Below are positions 33,733 to 43,088 of a stretch of 64,000 nucleotides of DNA, one piece after another. The first letter of the stretch is position 1. Every line of letters begins with the position of its first letter. Origin of the DNA: Acidimicrobiaceae bacterium (GTDB lineage: Bacteria > Actinomycetota > Acidimicrobiia > Acidimicrobiales > RAAP-2); NCBI GenBank assembly GCA_003133665.1, contig PKYK01000024.1, forward strand, positions 1 through 64,000, written 5' to 3'. The notes beneath the pieces were generated by a model that was not told where the DNA came from, ran no database searches, and worked only from the letters and a program-made list of their open reading frames with translations. A program made the translations under genes and the position numbers.

Positions 33733-35066
33733 TGGAACGCGCCGCTCTCTCCGGCTGGGGTCGCACGTCACCGAGCGTCGCCACGCTGGTCACGCCACTG
33801 AACGAAGCCGACGTCGCCAATGAGCTGGCCTCGTCACCCGCGGTCATCGCGCGCGGGCTCGGGAGGAGTTACGGCGACGCCGCCCAACTGGGTGGCGGAT
33901 TGGTCATCGACAACCGCGATCTCGGCGGCATCAGTCCGATCGACGATGGCGGCGTGGTCACCGTCGGGGCCGGCGTCTCGGTTGACGAGCTGCTGACCTT
34001 CGCCATCCCCCAGGGCTGGTTCGTGCCCGTCACCCCCGGGACGCGCCAGGTCACCATCGGGGGCGCCGTAGCGGCCGACGTCCACGGCAAGAACCACCAC
34101 GTCGACGGATCGTTCGGGGCCCACGTCACCGAGATGCGCCTGGTCACCCCGAGTGGACCGTTCACGATTTCGCCAACCCAGGACGCCGACCTGTTCTGGG
34201 CCACCGTTGGCGGCATGGGCCTCACCGGGGTGTTGACCACCGTGACCCTGAAGATGTTGAGGATCGAAACCGACCAGGTGCTCGTCGACACCGAGCGCTT
34301 CGCCGATCTCGACGGCGTCATGAGCGCCATGGCCAGCGGTGACGAGGCCTACCGCTATTCAGTCGCGTGGGTGGACTGCATGACGCGCGGAAAGCGCATG
34401 GGCCGGTCGATCCTCACCCGGGGCGATCACGCGACGAAAGGTGACGTCGAGACGCCGACGCTGAAGGGGCCACGGCCGCCGCGGCTCTCGGTCCCCTTTG
34501 ACGCGCCGAGCGGTCTCTTGAATCCGCTCTCCATCAAGGTGTTCAACGAGTTGTGGTTCCGCTCGGCCCCGCGGCACCAGTTGGGTGAGGCCCAGTCACT
34601 CTCGACCTTCTTCCACCCCCTCGACGGGGTGCGCGACTGGAACCGTCTCTACGGGCGTCGCGGATTCGTGCAGTACCAGTTCTGCGTGCCCGGATCGGCC
34701 GGCGAGACGGTGGTCGATGCGATCACCCGGCTGTCGTCGTCGCGTGTGCCGAGCTTTCTCGCCGTGCTCAAGCGATTCGGTGCCGGGACCCCCGGCCCGC
34801 TCTCGTTCCCGATGCCCGGCTGGACCCTCGCGCTCGACCTGCCGGTCGGACCGGCCAAACTGCCGGGCGTGCTGGACGACCTCGACGAGATGGTGCTGTC
34901 GGCCGGCGGACGCATCTACTTCGCCAAGGACGCCCGTCTCAGCCCGCAGAAGGTGCGCGCGATGTACCCGAGGCTCGACGAATTCCTGGAGGCGAAGAAC
35001 CGCGTCGACCCCGAACACAAGATGGTGAGCGATCTTGCTCGCCGCCTCCACCTAGTAGGAGAGTAA
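33732..35066 (+). CDS. dprE1: Decaprenylphosphoryl-beta-D-ribose oxidase
   Basis: A 444-residue VAO-type flavoprotein. The FAD loop is ARGLGRSYGDAAQLGGG (residues 40-56), followed by TPGTRQVTIGGAVAADVHGKNHH and, at the C-terminus, YFAKDARLSPQKVRAMYPR with the catalytic Lys399. It oxidises DPR to the 2-keto intermediate used by DprE2. In the C-terminal segment GWTLALDLPV, Ala367 occupies the place of Cys387 of the tuberculosis enzyme (GWNVCVDFPI), the benzothiazinone attachment site. ATG at 33732. Confidence 0.95.
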   Translation: MERAALSGWGRTSPSVATLVTPLNEADVANELASSPAVIARGLGRSYGDAAQLGGGLVIDNRDLGGISPIDDGGVVTVGAGVSVDELLTFAIPQGWFVPVTPGTRQVTIGGAVAADVHGKNHHVDGSFGAHVTEMRLVTPSGPFTISPTQDADLFWATVGGMGLTGVLTTVTLKMLRIETDQVLVDTERFADLDGVMSAMASGDEAYRYSVAWVDCMTRGKRMGRSILTRGDHATKGDVETPTLKGPRPPRLSVPFDAPSGLLNPLSIKVFNELWFRSAPRHQLGEAQSLSTFFHPLDGVRDWNRLYGRRGFVQYQFCVPGSAGETVVDAITRLSSSRVPSFLAVLKRFGAGTPGPLSFPMPGWTLALDLPVGPAKLPGVLDDLDEMVLSAGGRIYFAKDARLSPQKVRAMYPRLDEFLEAKNRVDPEHKMVSDLARRLHLVGE

Positions 35067-35068
35067 GA

Positions 35069-35836
35069 ATGGAAAACGCCTTCGGCCAGCCCCAGAACGT
35101 CGTCGTGCTCGGCGGAAGCTCCGACATCGCGGGAGCAATAATGAAGAAGCTCTGCGCCGCGCGCGTCCACACGGTCGTGTTGGCCGGACGAAACCAGGAG
35201 CGCCTCGACGCCGCCGCCGCCGAGGCGCGCGAGTACGGCGCGACCAAGACCGACACGGTGCTCTTTGACGCGCAAGACCCCGCCAACGCCGCCCGTACCG
35301 TCAGCGAATCGTTCGAGAAGGTCGGCGACAACGTGGACCTGGTGATCGTGGCGGTCGGCCTGCTCGGCGACCAGTTGGCCTACGAGAACGACCCCGTGCT
35401 GGCGACACGAATGATCATGGTGAACTTCACGTGGCCGGCGGCCGCGCTCGCCGAACTGCGCCGGCGCCTCGTGGCCCAGGGCAGCGGGCGCATCCTCGTG
35501 ATCACCTCGGTGGCGGCCGTTCGCGTTCGTCGAAGCGTCTACCTCTACGGAGCCGCGAAGGCCGGTCTGGACCGGCTCTGTCAGGGGCTCGCCGATTCCC
35601 TCGAAGGCACCGGAGTGACGCTGCAGATCCTCCGGCCCGGTCAGGTGCGCTCCAAGATGACCACCGGATCCGCGGACATCCCTTTCACGACGGGCGTCAA
35701 CGAGGTCGCCGAGAACGTCGTGCGCGGCCTCGCCAGCTCAGAGCGCGTGATCTGGAGCCCCCCGATCCTTCGCTACGTCTTCTTCGTGCTGCGCCACCTG
35801 CCGGCGCCGATCTGGCGCAAGGTGATGGACCGCTAG
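35069..35836 (+). CDS. dprE2: Decaprenylphosphoryl-2-keto-beta-D-erythro-pentose reductase
   Basis: A 255-residue short-chain reductase: NVVVLGGSSDIAGAIM for NAD binding, SVAAVRVRRSVYLYGAAKAG with the Ser and Tyr-x3-Lys triad (YGAAK), and PGQVRSKMT. It reduces the DprE1 product to decaprenyl-phosphoryl-arabinose, the arabinose donor for cell-wall arabinan. AGGAGAG precedes the ATG. It closes the ubiA-dprE1-dprE2 operon and ends 4 bases into the convergent gene. Confidence 0.93.
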   Translation: MENAFGQPQNVVVLGGSSDIAGAIMKKLCAARVHTVVLAGRNQERLDAAAAEAREYGATKTDTVLFDAQDPANAARTVSESFEKVGDNVDLVIVAVGLLGDQLAYENDPVLATRMIMVNFTWPAAALAELRRRLVAQGSGRILVITSVAAVRVRRSVYLYGAAKAGLDRLCQGLADSLEGTGVTLQILRPGQVRSKMTTGSADIPFTTGVNEVAENVVRGLASSERVIWSPPILRYVFFVLRHLPAPIWRKVMDR

Positions 35837-37083
35837 CCCTTCGGAGTCGTCGTCGTGGTCGACTGTGACGTCGTCGTCTGACTGTCGCGCAGGCTCATCG
35901 TGAAGAAGTCGCGGTTCCACCACGTCGCGAAGTAGCGCGACGGCGGACCGGCCATCGAGCTGAGCAGGCTCGTGCCGTTGCCGCCGTTGATGGGCGTGTT
36001 GAGCGGACCGTTATAGGTCGAGAACTGCACCCAGTCGGTGTTGATATCGAGTTCCATTCCGCGTATTGCGCCGGCGCGGACCAGCACGTTCGCGAGGTCA
36101 CTGATCGAGAGACTCGGGCCGCCGACGTAGACGAGTGCCCCGCTCTTGGTGACGCCGAGCCCCGAGCGCCAGACGTTGAACGTGCCCCCGAGCGTCTTGC
36201 CCCACGTGACGGTGTTCTGACTCGCCAGACCCGGCACGGCGGCGCCGTTGTCGACGATCAGAGCGAGGTTCTGGCGAACCGACGCGATCTGGTTGTTCAT
36301 CGATATGTCACGACCCCACATCCCCATCGTCATCGTGCCATCCTTGAAGATGACGACCGTGGCCGCACCCCTTCGCAACGGGTACACCATCCGCCCGTCG
36401 GTGTAGTAGCCGCCGTTGGCGTCCTGGATGCGAAAGCCCGCGTTGAAGGCGGCAACGAGGTTCTCCGAGTTCTTGGCGCTGATGGGGGCGGAGTACTTGA
36501 ACGGTCCCTTGCCCGGGATGAAGGAGCCCGAGTAGAGCTGGGCCTTCAACAGGGTCGGGTCCATCCACGCCACGCCCACGACGTAACTCGTGTTGATGGA
36601 GTTGGGACGGACGAACGCCTCGTACACCGTCGGAATGTGGGTCGCCGTTTCGCGTCCCGCGACGTGCCAGACGCCTTCGCCGGCCAGCGGCTTGGTCGCG
36701 GGTGACACGATGGGCGCCGGCGCGGCGAGATGCTTCAGCCCCGTGGGGTAATGGACCTGGGTCTGGCCGTGCCCGAAGGCGTTCTTGCCCTTCACCGTGC
36801 CGCCGACCTTCGGCGGGTTGAGTTTGTAGTACTCGGTCTCGATCCACGTCACGAATCCCCCGAGCCCGTGTTGGCGACCCCACTCGGCGCCGCGCGCGGC
36901 GTAGGAGACCCCGTAGGTGGGATTGTTGAGCGCGAACGCCAGCGTGATGCCGAGGTAGCCAACGACCGCCAGCGTGATCGCCGCGAGCAGGACGATGGCC
37001 CGCCGACGCCAATAGACCTTCGCCGGCAGCCGGTGACTCTTCGGCGCCGTGGGGGGGCGATAGACGGGACGCGCGGAAACCAT
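35833..37083 (-). CDS. Membrane-anchored phosphodiester glycosidase-like (NAGPA domain) protein
   Basis: About 416 residues from ATG 37081-37083; an upstream ATG at 37137 adds 18 and neither has a good ribosome site. A basic N-terminus and one transmembrane helix (AIVLLAAITLAVVGYLGITLAF, residues 30-51) place the rest outside. The NAGPA-type core shows ENLVAAFNAGFRI, YYTDGRMVYPL, NLALIVDNGAAV and GMELDINTDWVQF, with the conserved Asp/Asn set. Relatives cleave phosphodiester-linked sugars in envelopes or biofilms. The Ser/Thr tail (TTTSQSTTTTT) is low-complexity. It is convergent with dprE2, so an envelope role is plausible. Confidence 0.75.
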   Translation of the reverse strand: MVSARPVYRPPTAPKSHRLPAKVYWRRRAIVLLAAITLAVVGYLGITLAFALNNPTYGVSYAARGAEWGRQHGLGGFVTWIETEYYKLNPPKVGGTVKGKNAFGHGQTQVHYPTGLKHLAAPAPIVSPATKPLAGEGVWHVAGRETATHIPTVYEAFVRPNSINTSYVVGVAWMDPTLLKAQLYSGSFIPGKGPFKYSAPISAKNSENLVAAFNAGFRIQDANGGYYTDGRMVYPLRRGAATVVIFKDGTMTMGMWGRDISMNNQIASVRQNLALIVDNGAAVPGLASQNTVTWGKTLGGTFNVWRSGLGVTKSGALVYVGGPSLSISDLANVLVRAGAIRGMELDINTDWVQFSTYNGPLNTPINGGNGTSLLSSMAGPPSRYFATWWNRDFFTMSLRDSQTTTSQSTTTTTPKG

Positions 37084-37159
37084 AAAGAACCATTCTGACA
37101 CCTGTTGAGAGGTCCTCTCCCTCCAGGGACCATTCATTCTTACTAACGGTTTATGAAGA

Positions 37160-39445
37160 TTAGGCCCGACGTAGCGGCGTCATCGCCAACACCAGTTGTT
37201 TGGTGCCGTGTTCGTCGAAATTGACCGACGCGCGAGCGTGCGAACCCTCGCCGTCGACCTTCACGACGACACCCGCACCGTAACGATCGTGCACCACGTG
37301 GTCACCAATCGATAGACCCAGCTTCTCGGCGCCGGTCGAACGAACCGGAGGCGCGGCACCCGCGCCGAAGGCGCGGCCATCGGTGAAGTCGGTCGTCCGA
37401 CCGAGAAAACCGTCGTCATCGCGCGCGAACGTCGAACGACGCGATGGCAACGTCGAGGACAGATCCGTCATCAGGTCGGGTGGAATCTCCAAGAGGAAAC
37501 GACTCGCGAGCGCGTCGGTGCGCTGACCCCACATCGTGCGACTCCACGCGTGCGTCAACGCCAGGTGGCGCATCGCTCGCGTGATGCCGACGTAGCAGAG
37601 GCGGCGCTCTTCTTCGAGCTCGGCGTCGTCGGACAGTGCGCGACGGTGCGGGAAGACCGTCTCCTCGAGGCCCGTTATCACCACGACCGGGAACTCCAGG
37701 CCCTTGGCCACGTGCAGGGTCATCAGCGAGACGGCGCCACCCCCGCTGTCGAGCTGGTCCGAGTCGGCCACGAGCGCCATGCGTTCGACGAATTCGAGCA
37801 GCGTGTCGTACTGCGACGCGGCCGACGCCAATTCACCGAGGTTCTCTAGACGCGAGTACGCCTCGTCGGTGTTCTCGCCCCGCAGGGCTTCGCCCATGCC
37901 CGACTCGCGCACGATGGCGTCGATCATCTCGCGCGGCGTGAGGTCGTTGGCCATGGCCCGCAGTTGGTCCAGCATGAACGAGAACTTCTGGGCTCCCGCG
38001 AGGGCCCTGCCGGTAAGGCCCGCGGCGGCGGCGTAGTGCGACGCCTCGGCGAACGAGAGTCCGTGCTCGGCGGCGTAGGCGCCCAGCTTGGCCTGCGCGG
38101 TCGCACCGATGCCGCGTTTGGGCTCGTTGATCACGCGACGCGCCGAGGCCTCGTCGCGGGGATTGACGAGCAGCCGAGCGAAGGCCAGGGCGTTCTTGAC
38201 CTCCTTGCGGTCGTAGAACCGCATTCCCGAGATGACGCGATACGGAACACTGGCGCGCAGCATCTCTTCTTCGAGCACCCGGCTCTGCGCGTTGGTCCGA
38301 TAGAACACCGCCATCTGGTTCCAGTCGAGCGAGTCCTCGGTACGGAGCCGACGAAGTTCACTGGCGACCCAGCGACCCTCGTCGTACTCGTCGCCCGCCC
38401 GGTAGAGGCGGATCTTCGGACCCTGGTCCCCCTCGGTGAAGAGGTGCTTCGCACGTCGACTGGGGTTCTTGGCGATCACGGCGTTGGCGGCGTCGAGGAT
38501 GGTCTGGGTCGATCGAAAGTTCTGTTCGAGCACGATGACGTCGGCGTCGGGGAAGCGCTGTTCGAACTGCAGGATGTTGCGAACGTCCGCCGCGCGGAAT
38601 CGGTAGATCGACTGGTCCGAGTCGCCGACGACGCAGAGGTTGCGGTGCTCGGCCGCGAGCATCATCACGAGTTCGTTCTGGACCCCGTTGGTGTCCTGGA
38701 ACTCATCAACGAGCAGATACTTGAATCGGTGCTGGTACGAAGCGAGCACGTCGGGATCGCGTCGCAGCATCTCGACCGCGTTGAGCAAGAGGTCATCGAA
38801 GTCCATGGCGTTGGCCAGCATCAAGCGCTCCGCGTAGAGCCGATAGATCTCGGCGATTCGCCGGTGGTGCGGATCGTCGCCGTGACCCGACGCCTCGTAG
38901 GCCCCCGGCGAGAGCATCTCGTTCTTGGCCGCCGATATCGCACTCGTCACGCTGCGCGGCGACAGGCGCTTCGTGTCGAGGTTGAGCTCCTTCATGATGC
39001 GCTCGACCGCGGTCTCGGCGTCGCCGGCGTCGTAGATGGTGAAGCCCCGCTGGTAGCCCAGCACCTCGGCGTGGGCGCGCAGCATCCTCAGGCACGCGGA
39101 GTGGAAGGTCGACACCCACATCCGGTCGGCCTCGTCGCCCACCAGTTCGACCACGCGACGACGCATCTCGTCGGCCGCCTTGTTGGTGAAGGTGATCGCC
39201 ATGATCTCCCACGCCTTCGCGTTACCCGTCGCCAGGATGTGCGCGATGCGCCTCGTCAGAACCCGCGTCTTGCCCGATCCGGCGCCGGCCACGACCAGCA
39301 GCGGGCCGCCGCGCTGAAGGACCGCCGCGCGCTGGGGTTCGGTCAGGCCCTCGAGCAACGTCGAAGGGTCCAGGCGCGCGGAGCTCTCAATCGTTCCGTT
39401 ACCCCACAACGACTCGTCCGAGAACGAGGACCGGCTCACTCCCAC
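37160..39445 (-). CDS. pcrA: ATP-dependent DNA helicase, UvrD/PcrA
   Basis: A 761-residue superfamily 1A helicase. The Q-motif is LTEPQRAAV, Walker [14 protein letters not shown] (residues 54-66), Ia [12 protein letters not shown], Walker [55 protein letters not shown] and [14 protein letters not shown]. The C-terminal 100 residues end in a PcrA-type SH3-like fold ([15 protein letters not shown]) that binds RNA polymerase. It unwinds DNA in repair and clears replication conflicts. GTG start at 39443-39445, overlapping the guaA stop by 10 bases. Confidence 0.95.
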   Translation of the reverse strand: MGVSRSSFSDESLWGNGTIESSARLDPSTLLEGLTEPQRAAVLQRGGPLLVVAGAGSGKTRVLTRRIAHILATGNAKAWEIMAITFTNKAADEMRRRVVELVGDEADRMWVSTFHSACLRMLRAHAEVLGYQRGFTIYDAGDAETAVERIMKELNLDTKRLSPRSVTSAISAAKNEMLSPGAYEASGHGDDPHHRRIAEIYRLYAERLMLANAMDFDDLLLNAVEMLRRDPDVLASYQHRFKYLLVDEFQDTNGVQNELVMMLAAEHRNLCVVGDSDQSIYRFRAADVRNILQFEQRFPDADVIVLEQNFRSTQTILDAANAVIAKNPSRRAKHLFTEGDQGPKIRLYRAGDEYDEGRWVASELRRLRTEDSLDWNQMAVFYRTNAQSRVLEEEMLRASVPYRVISGMRFYDRKEVKNALAFARLLVNPRDEASARRVINEPKRGIGATAQAKLGAYAAEHGLSFAEASHYAAAAGLTGRALAGAQKFSFMLDQLRAMANDLTPREMIDAIVRESGMGEALRGENTDEAYSRLENLGELASAASQYDTLLEFVERMALVADSDQLDSGGGAVSLMTLHVAKGLEFPVVVITGLEETVFPHRRALSDDAELEEERRLCYVGITRAMRHLALTHAWSRTMWGQRTDALASRFLLEIPPDLMTDLSSTLPSRRSTFARDDDGFLGRTTDFTDGRAFGAGAAPPVRSTGAEKLGLSIGDHVVHDRYGAGVVVKVDGEGSHARASVNFDEHGTKQLVLAMTPLRRA

Positions 39446-40974
39446 TCAATGGTGCCCGGCGGCTTGCTCGTGACGTCGAGTGCGACGCGATTCACGCCCT
39501 CGACCTCACGGATCAACCGGTTCGCAATCGCCTCGATCACCTCGTAGGGCAATCGGGCCCAATCGGCGGTCATCGCGTCGTCACTCGTGACGGCGCGGAT
39601 GATGATTGGGTACGCGTAGGTTCGACCATCCCCCATGACGCCCACAGTACGCACCGCCGGTAACACGGCAAAACTCTGCCAGAGTTCGCGGTAGAGACCG
39701 GCCTTCTTGATCTCGTCGACGACCACGTGGTCGGCGTTGCGCAGGATCTCGGCTCGTTCGCGGGTCACCTCGCCGACGATGCGCACCCCGAGCCCCGGGC
39801 CCGGGAAGGGCTGGCGCCAGACGATCTCGGCCGGGAGCCCCAGTTCCTCGCCCACGTGGCGCACCTCATCCTTGAAGAGGTTGCGCAGCGGCTCGACCAG
39901 CGCGAAGGAGAGGTCCTCGGGAAGCCCGCCGACGTTGTGGTGACTCTTGATGTTGGCCGCGTGGCCCGAACCCGACTCGATCACGTCGGGATAGAGCGTG
40001 CCCTGGACGAGGAAACGCGGGCCGTCACCACCCGCTCCGAGCTCGCGCGCCACCGTCTCGAACTCCCGGATGAAGAGCTCACCAATGATCTTGCGCTTCG
40101 CCTCGGGGTCGATCACTCCCGCGAGCGCGTCGAAGAACCGGTCCTGGGCCTTCACGTGGATGAGCTCCACGCCGAACTGACGGGTGAAGGTCTCCTCGAT
40201 CTGGTCGCCTTCGTTCTTTCGCATCAGACCGGTGTCGACGAAGACGCACGTCAGCTGGGCGCCCACGGCTTTCGTCACCAACGCCGCGGCCACGGCCGAG
40301 TCGACGCCGCCCGACAGCGCGCAGAGCACCTTCTCGCTGCCCACCTGGGCGCGAATCGCGGCGACCTGGTCTTCGATGATCGAGGTGTTGGTCCAGGTGG
40401 CGGGGATCCCCGCGACGTGGTGCAGGAAGTTGGCGAGGAGTTCCTGGCCTCGTTCGGTGTGCGCCACCTCGGGGTGAAACTGCACCGCGGCGAATCGACG
40501 CGAGGCGTCCTCCATCACCGCGACCGGCGCCTCAGGCGAAGACGCCGTAACGACGAATCCATCGGGGGCCTTCGCAATGGCGTCGCCGTGGCTCATCCAG
40601 CAGGTCGTGGCGTCAGGCCACTCGTCCATCAGGGCCGAGGCGCCCTGTCGCGTCAGTTGGGTGCGACCGTATTCGCCGGCTCCGGTCCGGGCGACGTCGC
40701 CACCCAGCTGCTGGGCCATGAGTTGCGCGCCGTAGCAGATGCCGAGGATCGGGATGCCGAGCTCGTAGATCGCGGGATCGAGTGACGGCGCCGGAACCTC
40801 GTAGACGGACTTGGGCCCGCCGGACAAGATGATCGCGGCCGGTGACTTGGCGCGCACCTCATCGGCGCTGATCGAACTCGGGACTATCTCTGAGTACACG
40901 TGCGCTTCGCGCACGCGTCGAGCGATCAACTGGGCGTACTGAGCGCCAAAGTCAACGACGAGAACGCTGGTCAA
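39436..40974 (-). CDS. guaA: GMP synthase (glutamine-hydrolysing)
   Basis: A 512-residue enzyme. The class I amidotransferase domain shows [21 protein letters not shown] with the catalytic Cys, and [10 protein letters not shown] with His/Glu. The PP-loop ATPase domain has [12 protein letters not shown] and the C-terminal dimer domain ends [18 protein letters not shown]. It converts XMP to GMP. The start is TTG within the guaB3 stop (TTGA), so guaB3-guaA is coupled, the first pair of a purine operon that reads on into pcrA. Confidence 0.96.
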   Translation of the reverse strand: MTSVLVVDFGAQYAQLIARRVREAHVYSEIVPSSISADEVRAKSPAAIILSGGPKSVYEVPAPSLDPAIYELGIPILGICYGAQLMAQQLGGDVARTGAGEYGRTQLTRQGASALMDEWPDATTCWMSHGDAIAKAPDGFVVTASSPEAPVAVMEDASRRFAAVQFHPEVAHTERGQELLANFLHHVAGIPATWTNTSIIEDQVAAIRAQVGSEKVLCALSGGVDSAVAAALVTKAVGAQLTCVFVDTGLMRKNEGDQIEETFTRQFGVELIHVKAQDRFFDALAGVIDPEAKRKIIGELFIREFETVARELGAGGDGPRFLVQGTLYPDVIESGSGHAANIKSHHNVGGLPEDLSFALVEPLRNLFKDEVRHVGEELGLPAEIVWRQPFPGPGLGVRIVGEVTRERAEILRNADHVVVDEIKKAGLYRELWQSFAVLPAVRTVGVMGDGRTYAYPIIIRAVTSDDAMTADWARLPYEVIEAIANRLIREVEGVNRVALDVTSKPPGTIEWE

Positions 40975-42134
40975 TGGCCCATGCCCACGCCCTGCGAACG
41001 CTGCAACTGCTTTCCTTCAGTCTGCAGCGACGGGGCCAGCATGATCTCCGCCTTCTGGAACTCCTTCAGCGTCTCGTAGCCGCAGGTGGCCATCGACGTG
41101 CGCAACGCGCCGAAGAGGTTGAGGCGTCCGTCGTTCTCGTGGGCCGGGCCCAGGAGGATCTCCTTGAGCGAACCGCGAACCTGCGTGCGCACGCGCGTGC
41201 CGCGTGGCAATGTCGGGTGGAACGTCGCCATGCCCCAGTGGAAACCACGAGCCGGGGCCTCGAAGGCACTGGTGAGCGGCGAACCGATCATCACGGCGTC
41301 GGCGCCACAGGCGATCGCCTTGGCGATGTCGCCGCCCTTGCTCATGCCGCCGTCGGCGATGACGTGGACGTACACACCGGTCTCGTCGAGGTGGCGCATC
41401 CGCGCCCCGGCGACGTCGGCGATCGCGGTGGCCTGGGGAACGCCGATGCCGAGCACCGCACGCGAGGTGCAGGCGTTGCCCGGGCCGACCCCGACGAGCA
41501 CTCCGGCCGCACCGGTGCGCATGAGGTGCAGCGCGGCCTGGTAACTCGCGCATCCACCAACGATGGTGGGGATCTCGAACTCGCGAATGAACTTCTTCAG
41601 ATTGAGCGGCTCCGCGGTCTTGGACACGTGCTCGGCCGATACCACGGTTCCCTGGATCACGAGGATGTCGAGGCCGGAATTCGCGATCGTCGAGGCCATC
41701 CAGTCGGTGCGCTGGGGCGTCACGGAGGCCGAGGTCACGATGCCGCCGTCCTTCATCTGCTTGATGCGCTCGGCGACCAGCTCGAGCTTGATGGGCTCGA
41801 GGTACATCTGCTGCATTCGAGCGGTCGCCTTGTCGTCATCGAGCTCACGAATCTCGTCGAAGAGCGGCATGGGGTCCTCGTAGCGAGTCCACAGGCCTTC
41901 GAGGTTCAAGACGCCGAGGCCGCCGAGGCGACCGATCTCGATCGCCGTCGCGGGCGACACGGCGCCGTCCATCGCCGAACCGAGCAGCGGCAACTCAAAC
42001 TTGTACGCGTCGATCTGCCAGGAGATGTCGACGTCCTCGGGGTCACGGGTGCGGCGGGAAGGGACAATCGCGATGTCGTCAAAACCGTACGCCTGTCGCG
42101 CCGATTTATAGATACCGATCTCTACTTCCGCCAT
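40971..42134 (-). CDS. guaB3: GuaB3-type IMP dehydrogenase-family protein
   Basis: A 387-residue (beta/alpha)8 protein with no CBS domains. The N-terminus [22 protein letters not shown] and [13 protein letters not shown] are as in the actinobacterial GuaB3 group; the catalytic Cys lies in [17 protein letters not shown], and [25 protein letters not shown] binds phosphate. Members are annotated as IMP dehydrogenase-like, and a cyanobacterial member has been reported as a GMP reductase, so the direction of use here is open. ATG at 42134. Confidence 0.9.
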   Translation of the reverse strand: MAEVEIGIYKSARQAYGFDDIAIVPSRRTRDPEDVDISWQIDAYKFELPLLGSAMDGAVSPATAIEIGRLGGLGVLNLEGLWTRYEDPMPLFDEIRELDDDKATARMQQMYLEPIKLELVAERIKQMKDGGIVTSASVTPQRTDWMASTIANSGLDILVIQGTVVSAEHVSKTAEPLNLKKFIREFEIPTIVGGCASYQAALHLMRTGAAGVLVGVGPGNACTSRAVLGIGVPQATAIADVAGARMRHLDETGVYVHVIADGGMSKGGDIAKAIACGADAVMIGSPLTSAFEAPARGFHWGMATFHPTLPRGTRVRTQVRGSLKEILLGPAHENDGRLNLFGALRTSMATCGYETLKEFQKAEIMLAPSLQTEGKQLQRSQGVGMGH

Positions 42135-42204
42135 GTGGGCCTCCGCCGTCTAGGAACTGCACACCCGAACGGGTTGTGCGATCCCTCTAATCTACTGGAC
42201 GGAC

Positions 42205-43017
42205 CTAGCCCCAGACTCGGTGGGCGTCGGGCCACTCGACACCGGTGACCAGACAGAGCAGTTCGGTCAGCACCCTCGCGGTCGCGCCCCAGATCACGTC
42301 CCCGGGGACCCGGTAGAAGTGGATGGGAAAGTAGCCGTCGACGTCAGAGCCCGGCCGGCGTTCGTCGCGACGCCACCTCTCCTCGACGAACGCTCCGTCG
42401 GCCAGCAGTTCACTGAGCGACGTCGTAAAGACCCGATCGACCTCGACCGGGTCGGCCGCCAGCTGGGGCCGTCCGGGCAAGAGCCCGACCACGGGCCAGA
42501 TGGCCGAACCCGAGGCGAAGGTCACGATCGGGCTGAGCCAACCCACGGTTTCGACCGTCAGCGGGTCCAAACCCACCTCCTCATGCGCTTCACGCAGCGC
42601 CGTGTCGATCGGCGTCTCGCCGGCGTCGCTTCGCCCGCCCGGCAGCGCGATCTCCCCGCGATGGTGGCGAAGTTCGAACGAGCGCCGCGTCAGCACCACG
42701 TGCGTTTCGCCCCCCTCCTCGAAGAGGGCCACGAGCACCGCTGACCGGCGGGTGATCGGTTGGCGCTTGGCGTCGGCGACGGCGGCCATCTCGGTGGGGT
42801 CACCCGGCAGTGGAGCCACGTCCAGGTGACGGCCCGAAGACCGCAGGCGGTCCGTGACGCTCGCCAGCGTGAGTCCCTGGCGCTCACGCGGCGCCAGCGT
42901 GGACCACGGTGCGGGACCGCCCGCCATGACGTGATCGGGTTCAGGAATAAGTTGGGGATAGTCGTGACCGTCGAAACGTGCCGGCCCATCGGCGTTGCGT
43001 GCCACTGTTTCTCCCAT
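42205..43017 (-). CDS. NUDIX hydrolase of the CoA pyrophosphatase type
   Basis: A 270-residue protein. The NUDIX box is GGRSDAGETPIDTALREAHEEVGLD (residues about 127-151; G-x5-E-x7-REAHEEVG), preceded by LTRRSFELRHHRGEIALPGG, the UPF0035 pattern that marks CoA pyrophosphatases (NudL). It would cut CoA or acyl-CoA to 3',5'-ADP and phosphopantetheine. The N-terminal 70 residues are an extra, poorly conserved extension. ATG at 43017, divergent from the second MMPL gene. Confidence 0.82.
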   Translation of the reverse strand: MGETVARNADGPARFDGHDYPQLIPEPDHVMAGGPAPWSTLAPRERQGLTLASVTDRLRSSGRHLDVAPLPGDPTEMAAVADAKRQPITRRSAVLVALFEEGGETHVVLTRRSFELRHHRGEIALPGGRSDAGETPIDTALREAHEEVGLDPLTVETVGWLSPIVTFASGSAIWPVVGLLPGRPQLAADPVEVDRVFTTSLSELLADGAFVEERWRRDERRPGSDVDGYFPIHFYRVPGDVIWGATARVLTELLCLVTGVEWPDAHRVWG

Positions 43018-43088
43018 AGTCTGGCTATTCGATTTGCTCGACTGAATTTTACTCGCCCCCCAGTTTCCACAGTCAGGAAAGAACCCCC

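Noticed and set aside
37964..39547. Plus-strand frame of 527 codons opposite pcrA
   Set aside because: Antisense of a helicase with every motif intact; composition is not protein-like.
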